From contig NC_003155.5 of the NCBI RefSeq assembly GCF_000009765.2, forward strand, positions 6,448,001 to 6,512,000: a stretch of DNA of 64,000 nucleotides, in the 5' to 3' direction. The first letter of the stretch is position 1. Every line of letters begins with the position of its first letter. A program made the translations under genes and the position numbers. Below are positions 35,486-42,564 of the stretch, piece after piece. The stretch comes from Streptomyces avermitilis MA-4680 = NBRC 14893 (GTDB lineage: Bacteria; Actinomycetota; Actinomycetes; Streptomycetales; Streptomycetaceae). The notes under the pieces are model-generated. The model was not told where the DNA came from, made no database searches, and saw nothing but the letters and a program-made list of their open reading frames with translations.

Positions 35486-35522
35486 CGTGAAGAGCCGGGT
35501 CTCGCACCTCCGTGCGGGACCC
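35486..35522 (+). terminator. hairpin terminator after array gene 3
   Basis: CGGGTCTCGCAC and GTGCGGGACCCG pair with one G-T around CTCC, 14 or so bases after the stop. Confidence 0.75.
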
Positions 35523-35675
35523 GCTCCTCGGCCGGTCCTCCATCCCTTGGTTCTCACGGGCCCGACTCTCCCCCGAACGGTCGCCCGCTATTGCGGCGCA
35601 GTTCGGCGAGCCGATGGGAAAGACGGATATGAGTATGAATTACTACTCAATATGGAGTATCGGGAAATTCGGCGT

Positions 35676-35723
35676 TAAGTGTGCTGCGTGTTATCTTCTG
35701 TAATCGTCCGGGCACGGTCCGTA
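35676..35723 (+). promoter_or_regulatory. conserved 48-base upstream block, array gene 4
   Basis: This is the fourth copy, closest to that of gene 3, preceded by the same TACTCAATATGGAGTA inverted repeat at about 35644-35659. It ends 34 bases before the ATG. Confidence 0.6.
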
Positions 35724-35757
35724 AGGGGCCCGGGTGCGCGAAGAAATCGGAGAAGTG

Positions 35758-36015
35758 ATGAGCAAGTTCAAGAAGGTCGCGGCCGTAGCGGTCATGGTCG
35801 GTGGCATGGCTCTCGGTGGCGGGGTCGCCCACGCGTGTGATGGCCCCCTGTACGACGACCCGGCCGGCGTCAGCATTGACAACCTGCAGACCGTGAACTG
35901 CCACCAGGAGTTCGAGGGTGGCCTGGCGTTCGCGCCCGTTCAGCTCGCGTCCACCGATGGCAACAGCCAGAACATCGGCAACTTCTGCACGGTGGTCGGT
36001 CCCGTCGAGGACTGA
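35758..36015 (+). CDS. small secreted two-cysteine protein, array member 4
   Basis: The product is 85 residues and a mosaic of its sisters: a member-2 type signal (MSKFKK), a member-3 type mature start and a member-1 type centre (F-A-P-V-Q-L-A-S-T). It has an extra cysteine right at the expected cleavage site (A-H-A-C-D-G-P), giving three in the mature protein. Its mosaic pattern suggests gene conversion within the array. Secreted; function unknown. Confidence 0.85.
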   Translation: MSKFKKVAAVAVMVGGMALGGGVAHACDGPLYDDPAGVSIDNLQTVNCHQEFEGGLAFAPVQLASTDGNSQNIGNFCTVVGPVED

Positions 36016-36029
36016 TTCCGGGGCGCTGT

Positions 36030-36064
36030 GAAGAGCCGGGTCTCGCACCTCCGGTGCGAGACCG
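36030..36064 (+). terminator. hairpin terminator after array gene 4
   Basis: GGTCTCGCACC and GGTGCGAGACC pair perfectly around TCC, shortly after the gene 4 stop. Confidence 0.75.
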
Positions 36065-36225
36065 CTCCTCGGCCCTCGGCGCGTCGGGCGCCCCGATCGA
36101 CTGCCGACTCGGGGCAGCAGGGCGGAGGGGGAAGCTTTCATGGCACACGGGATGTCGAGGCGACAACAGCTCGACGTCCCCTTTTGCGTTTCGTAGTTGC
36201 CCTGAGTCAACACATGGAGATGTAT

Positions 36226-36474
36226 ATGCACAGGTTCAAGAAAGTCATGCTGGTGACCGCCGCTGTCAGCGGCATCGGTCTGACGGGTGCCGGGACAGTC
36301 CAGGCCGACGACCGCGGTGGCGACCCGCACGCCGCCGTCGACAACACGCAGCTTCTGCAGTGTGAACAGGCATTCAACGCCTCCCTGATCACGATCAATG
36401 CGCCGATCACCGTGTTGGGCGACAACATCACGAATATCGGCAATTTCTGCTCGCAAATCGGTCCACGCCAGTGA
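36226..36474 (+). CDS. diverged fifth member of the small secreted protein family
   Basis: The product is 82 residues. A signal peptide (M-H-R-F-K-K-V-M-L-V-T-A-A) is cleaved after V-Q-A near residue 28. The mature part keeps the family frame, L-L-Q-C then 27 residues then N-I-G-N-F-C and I-G-P, but little else. ATG 36226 is chosen because GGAG lies six bases upstream; ATG 36214 is an alternative. The upstream 48-base block is absent, so it is regulated differently from members 1-4. Confidence 0.78.
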   Translation: MHRFKKVMLVTAAVSGIGLTGAGTVQADDRGGDPHAAVDNTQLLQCEQAFNASLITINAPITVLGDNITNIGNFCSQIGPRQ

Positions 36475-36692
36475 ACGGGTGATCGCCCGGCAGTCGGTTC
36501 AGGGGACGCGTCCTGTTGATGTGAACGCGGGCCAGTCCCCTGTGCCCGGCAGGTGTGTCGCGCGACCCGGCGTCTCAGGGAATCACGGTCTCCGCGAAGT
36601 CTGCGGCAGAGCGCACCTTGTCCGGACCGGCCGGCGGGGCGCCGAATAGAGCCGGATCCTTTCATGTATGCGCAGGGTTAATCCAATACTGA

Positions 36693-36728
36693 CAGCGGCC
36701 ATCCTTCTATTGGCCGCTGACCCTTTTT
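36693..36728 (+). terminator. intrinsic terminator
   Basis: CAGCGGCCA and TGGCCGCTG pair perfectly around a nine-base loop and are followed by ACCCTTTTTC. It probably ends the transcript of the fifth small secreted protein gene. Confidence 0.85.
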
Positions 36729-36939
36729 CGGGTCCTTTGAAGTAACGTTTTTTCTGCTGCTCCAGCCCCCTCCGATGACCGCTTGTACGTAGGCCATCGC
36801 TGCGCCGCTGATCGACTCCAGCCCGCCACGCGAGTCACAATGACTCCCCGTCGCGCCGAACGGAGCAGCCCGTACCCGCTTGCCCGGTGCAATATCATCC
36901 GATCAGCTCAATTTACTTTCAGTTGCCATACAGGGCCAT

Positions 36940-36969
36940 GCGGATGAATTTCGATGGCCATTCATCCGC
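36940..36969. promoter_or_regulatory. inverted repeat upstream of the zinc-ribbon gene
   Basis: GCGGATGAAT and ATTCATCCGC form ten-base perfect arms ten bases apart, an operator-like arrangement about 100 bases before the ATG at 37071. Confidence 0.45.
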
Positions 36970-37070
36970 AAGAATGGCACTTGGTTGATGCGGGCTTTCC
37001 TGCTGTTGCAGTATTGATTCCCTCCTTCTAGTGAAGAGGAATGTGAGTCGAATCGCGCCTCGGAGGGAAT

Positions 37071-37331
37071 ATGAGTGATACGATCATCTTGCCGCGTTGT
37101 CCGGAGACAGGGAAAGCATCTTTCCGTACTGAATCCGAGGCGAGGATCTGGCTGATCAAACAGCCGCTGTTAGAGAGAATCCCGGACCGTATCTACCGAT
37201 GTTCGGATTGTCGGTACTGGCACTTCACCGGATCCCATCACTGGACTAGCCAGAAGATCAAGCGGAGGCGAAACCACGGGAGGCGGGAAGCTGTCTCGGG
37301 TCACAGCCGTAGGAAGAGGGGAAAGAGCTGA
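37071..37331 (+). CDS. small zinc-ribbon-like basic protein with a TTA codon
   Basis: The product is 86 residues. C-P-E-T-G-K-A-S-F and Y-R-C-S-D-C-R-Y-W-H-F-T-G place three cysteines and a histidine as in small zinc ribbons, followed by a strongly basic tail (K-R-R-R-N-H-G-R-R). GGAGGG precedes the ATG. The gene has lower GC than its neighbours and carries one TTA leucine codon (37170-37172), so translation should depend on the bldA tRNA. Similar proteins occur on actinobacterial phages and mobile elements, recalled not searched. Nucleic-acid binding is likely. Confidence 0.72.
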   Translation: MSDTIILPRCPETGKASFRTESEARIWLIKQPLLERIPDRIYRCSDCRYWHFTGSHHWTSQKIKRRRNHGRREAVSGHSRRKRGKS

Positions 37332-37583
37332 CGAGAGAGTCAGCCCTCTCGCTTCCTGTGTGCGCGGATCCGAACCCATGCCTCACCATGCAGGACACGA
37401 TCTCAGGGCTCGTACGCGACTGGCGTCGATGATGCGGTGCGACCAGTCGAGCCGCGATGCGGGGTGCAGCTCGCGAGCAGGACTCGCGCAGTCGCTGCTC
37501 CCATCAGATCGCGGTGTGCAACGGCCTGTTCCTTCGGTCCGGGGCCGGCTTTTCCCACTTATTCGAGCAGGAAGACGACGAGA

Positions 37584-39158
37584 TTGCGCAAGAACCTGAG
37601 CAAGGGAATGGTCGTGGCCGCCGCCGCGACGAGCATCCTGTCCCTGTACGCCATCCCGGCGTTCGCGGACCCGCACTCCGAGGGGACCACCGGGGGATCG
37701 CACGGCGCCCTGTCGGGTGACGCCGTCCAGGCTCCGGACGTTCCCGGAGCTTCCCACGGCTCCGACCGTAGTGACGACGACCGCGAGCACGGCGGCTACG
37801 GCCACGACAGTGATTACGGCGATGACGCCGATTACGGCGACGCCGCCAGCAGTGTTCCGACGGCGGAGGCGTCGTCGACGGCGTCCCACGACACCTACGG
37901 CAGTGGCCACAGCGAGCACGGCGACTACAGCCACGACAGTGGTTACAGCGATGACGCCGATTACGGCGACGCCGCCAGCAGTGTTCCGACGGCGGAGGCG
38001 TCGTCGACGGCGTCCCACGACACCTACGGCAGTGGCCACAGCGAGCACGGCGACTACAGCCACGACAGTGGTTACAGCGATGACGCCGATTACGGCGACG
38101 CCGCCAGCAGTGTTCCGACGGCGGAGGCGTCGTCGACGGCGTCCCACGACACCTACGGCAGTGGCCACAGCGAGCACGGCGACCACAGCCACGACAGTGG
38201 TTACAGCGATGACGCCGACTACGGCGATGACGCCGTTCGCAGCGACGCCAGCAGCACTGGCGGGGCTCCGAAGGCGAAGGCGCCGTCGACCGCGGCCCAT
38301 GTCTCCGGCCGTGGTGACGACGTCCGTGACCATGGCGTTGCCCGCCAGGACAGTGGTTACGGGGATGACGCCGTTCGCAGCGACGCCAGCGGTACCGGTG
38401 GGGTTGCGAAGTCGGGCGGGTCGTCGGCGCCGAAGTCGGGCGGAGCGTCGGCCGCGCCTCGCGACTCCGGCCGTAAGCACGGCGGCGTCGGCGCCGTTCA
38501 CGGCGACGCCAGCAGCACCGGTGGGGCTCCGAAGGTGAAGACGCCGTCGGCTGCGGCCCATGTCTCCGGCCGTAGTGACGACGACCGTGACCATGGCGTT
38601 GCCCGCCAGGACAGTGGTTACGGGGATGACGCCGTTCACGGCCATGACGCCGTTCACGGCCATGACAACGGCAATGGCGGGGTTCCGAAGACGCAGGCGC
38701 CGTCGGCTTCGTCCCACGAGTCCGGCCGCAAGGACGACGACCGTGAGCAGGGCGATGCCGGCCACGACAGTGGTTACGGCGATGACGGCGTTCACGGCGA
38801 CGACAGTGGCAATGGCGGCGGCGACGTCGGCTACGGCGACGACAGTGGCAATGGCGGCGACGCCGGTTACGGCGACGACGGCGGCTATGGCGACGACGCC
38901 GGCTATGGCGACGACGACGACAGCGACAAGCCGCCCACGAAGCCCACGAAGCCCGCGAAGCCCACGACGCCGCCCACCACTCCGCCGACGAAGCCGCACA
39001 CGTGGACGCCACCGGCCACCACGCCCGTGGCGGAGCGGCCTTCCCTTCCCGACACCGGCAGCGGGGAGCAGATGCTCGCGGCTTCGGGTGTCGCCGCGCT
39101 GCTGCTGACGGGCGGCGCCATCCTGTACCGACGAGGCCGAGCCGCGTCCCGTCGTTAG
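37584..39158 (+). CDS. sortase-anchored repeat protein with degenerate chaplin N-terminus
   Basis: The product is about 524 residues. A Sec signal peptide (M-R-K-N-L-S-K-G-M-V-V-A-A-A, cleaved after A-F-A) is followed by S-H-G-A-L-S-G-D-A-V-Q-A-P. That matches the start of a chaplin domain (S-x-G-x-L-S-G-N-x-V-Q-x-P), but the V-N-V-C-G-N core is missing. The rest is Asp/Gly/Ser/His/Tyr repeats with three 43-residue units, a Thr/Pro/Lys spacer, LPDTG at 488-492, a hydrophobic helix and R-R-G-R-A-A-S-R-R. TTG 37584 is chosen because AGGAAG lies ten bases upstream and the signal peptide starts there. Cell-wall anchoring by sortase is expected. Confidence 0.82.
   Translation: MRKNLSKGMVVAAAATSILSLYAIPAFADPHSEGTTGGSHGALSGDAVQAPDVPGASHGSDRSDDDREHGGYGHDSDYGDDADYGDAASSVPTAEASSTASHDTYGSGHSEHGDYSHDSGYSDDADYGDAASSVPTAEASSTASHDTYGSGHSEHGDYSHDSGYSDDADYGDAASSVPTAEASSTASHDTYGSGHSEHGDHSHDSGYSDDADYGDDAVRSDASSTGGAPKAKAPSTAAHVSGRGDDVRDHGVARQDSGYGDDAVRSDASGTGGVAKSGGSSAPKSGGASAAPRDSGRKHGGVGAVHGDASSTGGAPKVKTPSAAAHVSGRSDDDRDHGVARQDSGYGDDAVHGHDAVHGHDNGNGGVPKTQAPSASSHESGRKDDDREQGDAGHDSGYGDDGVHGDDSGNGGGDVGYGDDSGNGGDAGYGDDGGYGDDAGYGDDDDSDKPPTKPTKPAKPTTPPTTPPTKPHTWTPPATTPVAERPSLPDTGSGEQMLAASGVAALLLTGGAILYRRGRAASRR
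37821..38207 (+). repeat. three 129-bp tandem repeats inside the anchored protein gene
   Basis: Copies begin at 37821, 37950 and 38079. Copies 1 and 2 are identical and copy 3 differs at one base (TAC to CAC). Each encodes 43 residues. The lack of silent differences shows very recent expansion or ongoing correction. A fourth, partial copy follows. Confidence 0.95.
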
Positions 39159-39177
39159 TCAGTAGTCAGTGCTTCAC

Positions 39178-39212
39178 CTCGGGTGCCGGACGAATCGCGT
39201 CCGGCACCCGAG
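39178..39212 (+). terminator. hairpin terminator after the anchored protein gene
   Basis: CTCGGGTGCCGGACG and CGTCCGGCACCCGAG pair perfectly around AATCG, 20 bases after the stop. Confidence 0.85.
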
Positions 39213-39413
39213 TGCGTTCGCGGCCGCTTATTCGGTCGGGAAAAGCAGCGACCGTTCGGCCCAGTGCTCACTCGTGCGGGTGGTCAGGGGATGCAAAGAC
39301 AGAGAATCTGTTCACAGGATGGGCATACATATGACTGATTGTCGGAGGGATACGAAAAACAGGCGGCGCACACGCGTAAAGGCTGCTGCCGATGAGTGGA
39401 TAAAGGATCAGTC

Positions 39414-40730
39414 ATGGCCGCACAGCAACGGCGCCGCGGAAGATGGCCCGTGTACATCGCGGCCGGCATTGCCGCGTCGGCCGCCCTGATGCCGGGACTG
39501 GGATACGCCGTGGGCGCCCGGGAGGAAGCGGCCGCCAAGTCACCGGTACCGGTGCCGGTGCCGACGACAGCGGCGACGGCGGCGGCGACGGCGGTGCCAA
39601 CGGCATCAGCGTCGGCATCACTACCGGCACCGGCACTGGCAACAGCACCGGCAACAGCACCGGCCACCGCCGAACCGCCCGCCCCGCCCCCCGCATTCGG
39701 CGCCTACCTCGACTACGGCCCCCGAGGCGTGACCCGGATGGCCAAACTCAGCCGGTGGCTGGACGGCGCCGAGCTGCGCGTGGGGCACACCTACCTGCCG
39801 GGCGACCGCTGGAGCAACATCGAAGGCGCCCCCCGCTTCCTCGACACCTGGGCGAACTGGCGTCGGGAGAGGGACGACCGGATCCTCGTCCTCAACGTGC
39901 CCATGCTGGAGCGCAACGAGGAGAGCCACTCCTACACCGAGGTACGCACCTTGCTGCGCCAGGGAGCGGCCGGGGAGTTCGACGAGCACTACCGCCAACT
40001 GGCCCAGCGGCTGGTCGACTTGAAGGTGCCGGACACCGTCCTCGTGCTCGGCTGGGAAATGAACGGCACGACGTACACCCATCGGTGCGGGCCGGACCCG
40101 GAGGCCTGGAAGACGTACTGGAACAGAATCGTCACCACCATGCGCGCGGTGCCGGGCCAGAAATTCCGGTTCGACTTCGCGCCGAGCCGCGGGCACGACG
40201 CCGTTCCCTGGACGGATTGTTATCCGGGCGACGACACGGTCGACATCATCGGCATGGACACGTACGACCAGCCGCAGGGAATGTCATTCGACGAGCAGGT
40301 GTCGGAGCCGTACGGGCTACAGAAACACGTCGACTTCGCGAAGGAACACGGCAAGCCCATTTCGTACCCGGAATGGGGACTGTTCCGCAATGGCGACAAC
40401 GCGGCGTACATGCGGCGCATGCTGACCTGGATGGACGAGCACAAGCCGCTGTACAACACGCTCACCGACTACTGCCCGCACGGCGTGTGGCGGTGCAGAC
40501 AGAACCCGAAGGCGGCCGAGGAGTACCGGTCCGCGCTCTCCGGCCGCACCGAGCCCGAGCCGACGTCCCCGGTGCCGACGCCGGCGCCCACCCCGGGGTC
40601 GACGTCCCAGCCCACCCCGTTGCCCCTGCCTCTCCAGGCATGCTCGCCGCTGGACCTGGGCACCTGGGCCGAGTACCTGCTCGGCGGAAAGCTCTGCGTC
40701 CGCTTCGACTGGTGGTCGCGCATCCGGTGA
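39414..40730 (+). CDS. secreted GH26-like glycoside hydrolase
   Basis: The product is 438 residues. A signal or anchor helix (residues 15-35) leads to an Ala/Pro/Thr linker (about 45-95), then a TIM-barrel hydrolase to about residue 370, a Pro/Thr linker and a short C-terminal tail with two cysteines. Candidate catalytic acid/base E is in L-G-W-E-M-N-G and the nucleophile E in Y-P-E-W-G-L, the GH26 (beta-mannanase-like) pattern. ATG 39414 is preferred to GTG 39396. It converges on the exopolysaccharide operon, so it may trim or release that polymer. Confidence 0.82.
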   Translation: MAAQQRRRGRWPVYIAAGIAASAALMPGLGYAVGAREEAAAKSPVPVPVPTTAATAAATAVPTASASASLPAPALATAPATAPATAEPPAPPPAFGAYLDYGPRGVTRMAKLSRWLDGAELRVGHTYLPGDRWSNIEGAPRFLDTWANWRRERDDRILVLNVPMLERNEESHSYTEVRTLLRQGAAGEFDEHYRQLAQRLVDLKVPDTVLVLGWEMNGTTYTHRCGPDPEAWKTYWNRIVTTMRAVPGQKFRFDFAPSRGHDAVPWTDCYPGDDTVDIIGMDTYDQPQGMSFDEQVSEPYGLQKHVDFAKEHGKPISYPEWGLFRNGDNAAYMRRMLTWMDEHKPLYNTLTDYCPHGVWRCRQNPKAAEEYRSALSGRTEPEPTSPVPTPAPTPGSTSQPTPLPLPLQACSPLDLGTWAEYLLGGKLCVRFDWWSRIR

Positions 40731-40744
40731 CCCCATGACCCGGC

Positions 40745-40770
40745 GAGCCGCCGGTGGCGGCGGGCGGCTC
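40745..40770. terminator. hairpin between convergent GH26 gene and polysaccharide operon
   Basis: GAGCCGCC and GGCGGCTC pair around a G-rich loop in the 38-base gap between the two converging genes. It can serve both directions. Confidence 0.65.
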
Positions 40771-41893
40771 AGGTCCCGCCGCCACCCCGCTCCCACCACC
40801 CGCGCACGAGTTCCTTGCCCCGGCTGCGCGCGGCGACACCGCAGACGATCGCCGACAGCAGCGGGGCGGTGCGCCGCCGGGCCAGCAGCAACCGCTGGTT
40901 GACCACGGGCTCGGGGCGCCAGTTGTACTTGTACGGCTCGTCGCCGCGCAGCAGGCTGAGCGTGTCGTGCCCACCGGTGGCGGTGTGCCGCGCGCAGGCG
41001 TCCAGCAGCATCGCGGCGACATCCGCCTTCCGCTCGCGCAGCCGCGGATGGGCGCCGTACAGATAGCCGCCCGCAAGACGCGGCGACAGCAGCGTCAGGT
41101 CGACCGCCATCACCTCGCCTTCCAGCAGGAACTCGGTGACCACGGCGTCGCCGGAGCGCACCATCGGGCCGACCGCGCGCACCAGATGCGCGGCGAACCG
41201 CTCGTGGAGGTGCTCCGGCGTCACCCTGCGGCCCTGCCACTGCAACCGGTGCAGCGCGAGGAGGAGCCGCAGCGCCGCGTCCACCCGGTCCGGGTCCGTG
41301 GTCCGGCGCTCCACGCCCAGCGCGGTCAGTTTGCGCAGCTTGGCCCGCGCCCGCTGGGCCTTCGCCGCGGGCAGCCGGGCCGCGAGCTCCGCCATCGGTA
41401 GGGCGGGCAGTTCGAGGCAGAGCGAGTCGCCCGCCCGGCGGCGCGGTCCGCGCCAGCACTCGTAGACGCGCTCGACCGCGCCGCCCGGCCGGACCTCCCG
41501 GAAGTCGATCAGTGTGGTGCGGGCGGCCCTCGACAGTGCCTCGGCGAGCGCGGCCGCCGCCTGGTCGGCGTGCTCGTCGTCGAGCAGCACATCGCCGTAG
41601 TCGGAGATCGTCCCGCCCAGCGGGACGAGCCGGGGCAGCGGACGCCCAACCCGCATCAGCGGCGCGACCGCCCGCAGTTCGCCGCCGTCGCGCACCAGTA
41701 CCAGCCGCAGCCGGCCGGGCCTGCCGTACGACGTCCACCAGGAGTGCAGCCAGGCATGGCTCTGGAACGGGGTCGCCGCACCGCACCTGCGGTACAGGCG
41801 CCCCCAGGCCGGGCCCAGCGCGGCGAACTCCCGCTCGTCGGTGCACAGTTCGGCCCGCAGAGTGCCGCCCTCGGCCCGCGGCGCCCCGCTCAC
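40769..41893 (-). CDS. CelD/BcsL-type GNAT acyltransferase
   Basis: The product is 374 residues with two GNAT-like halves of the Acetyltransf_6 type: F-Q-S-H-A-W-L-H-S-W-W near residue 30 and L-L-R-G-D-E-P-Y-K-Y-N-W near residue 320 are hallmarks. Such enzymes acylate sugars or sugar precursors in polysaccharide synthesis. GTG 41893 overlaps the stop of the chain-length gene (GTGA). Last gene of the operon. Confidence 0.85.
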   Translation of the reverse strand: MSGAPRAEGGTLRAELCTDEREFAALGPAWGRLYRRCGAATPFQSHAWLHSWWTSYGRPGRLRLVLVRDGGELRAVAPLMRVGRPLPRLVPLGGTISDYGDVLLDDEHADQAAAALAEALSRAARTTLIDFREVRPGGAVERVYECWRGPRRRAGDSLCLELPALPMAELAARLPAAKAQRARAKLRKLTALGVERRTTDPDRVDAALRLLLALHRLQWQGRRVTPEHLHERFAAHLVRAVGPMVRSGDAVVTEFLLEGEVMAVDLTLLSPRLAGGYLYGAHPRLRERKADVAAMLLDACARHTATGGHDTLSLLRGDEPYKYNWRPEPVVNQRLLLARRRTAPLLSAIVCGVAARSRGKELVRGWWERGGGGT

Positions 41894-42564
41894 AGCTGGC
41901 CGTGTGCGTCGGCGGCGGTGGCCGGGCCGGGCACGGCGGCCGGACGCGCGTCGTCGTCGGCGGCGCGCCGCGGGCGGACCAGCAGCGCGAGGCCGCCCAG
42001 CAGGCCGCCCGCGCTCGCGCCCACCAGACCGGTCAGCGCCGGGGACGCCGAGGACGGCTTGGCGGGCTTGACGGCCCGGGAGAACTGGAGGAGTTCGACG
42101 TGCGTGGCGTTCTTGGTGTCGTTGGCGTGCCGGATCAGCGAGCGGGAGACCGCGTTGGCCATGTCGGTGGCGAGATCGGCGCGTGCGGAGGTGGCCGTCA
42201 CGGCGACCATCGGCGCGTCCGGCGAGGTCGCCGACTGCACATTCTCCCTCAGCGTCTTCACCGGCACGCCCGCCCACACCTGGGCGTCGCCGAGTACCGC
42301 GAGCTGCGTGGCGACCCGGCCGTACGCCTGGGCGAGGCCGAGCGCCGCCTGCGGATCCGATGTGGCGGTCGGTACGGCGATCACGTAGGCGGTGGCCGAG
42401 TAGGCGGGCGGCGTGAGGACGCCGTACGCGCCCCCGGCGAGGGCTCCGGCGAGAGTGCCGGCCGCGAGCAGGGACCACGGCGGCAGCGCTCGCAGGCGCC
42501 GGTGCGCCGGATGCCGCCGGGCCGGGGGTGTCGCGGAATCGGCCATGGAGGTCATGAGGTTCAT
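41890..42564 (-). CDS. Wzz-type polysaccharide chain-length protein
   Basis: The product is 224 residues with one N-terminal membrane helix (about 35-55), an extracytoplasmic domain with Y-S-A-T-A-Y-V-I and a second helix (about 175-195, G-L-V-G-A-S-A-G-G-L-L-G-G-L). No kinase domain is attached. Wzz/Wzc-N proteins set polymer length by working with the polymerase. ATG 42564 shares its A with the stop of the upstream glycosyltransferase (TGATG). Confidence 0.85.
   Translation of the reverse strand: MNLMTSMADSATPPARRHPAHRRLRALPPWSLLAAGTLAGALAGGAYGVLTPPAYSATAYVIAVPTATSDPQAALGLAQAYGRVATQLAVLGDAQVWAGVPVKTLRENVQSATSPDAPMVAVTATSARADLATDMANAVSRSLIRHANDTKNATHVELLQFSRAVKPAKPSSASPALTGLVGASAGGLLGGLALLVRPRRAADDDARPAAVPGPATAADAHGQL

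Larger units (their letters stand above)
36475..37070. other. non-coding interval with terminator and inverted repeat
   Basis: No convincing gene in about 600 bases. GC falls toward the right. It holds the terminator at 36693-36728 and a perfect ten-base inverted repeat GCGGATGAAT/ATTCATCCGC at 36940-36969, about 100 bases before the next gene. Confidence 0.4.

Noticed and set aside
36398..36649. Plus-strand frame overlapping the fifth small secreted gene
   Set aside because: It is out of frame with the conserved N-I-G-N-F-C end and has no ribosome site.
36707..36898. Short minus-strand frame after the fifth small secreted gene
   Set aside because: It overlaps the intrinsic terminator, has no ribosome site and is basic without a recognisable fold.
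37821..38207. CRISPR or non-coding repeat array
   Set aside because: The 129-bp units are head-to-tail, in frame and part of a coding sequence with signal peptide and anchor.
37383..38999. Minus-strand hydrophobic repeat frame opposite the anchored protein
   Set aside because: The Val/Ala/Thr repeats are only the antisense of the Asp/Gly/His repeats. The plus frame has signal peptide, LPDTG and terminator.
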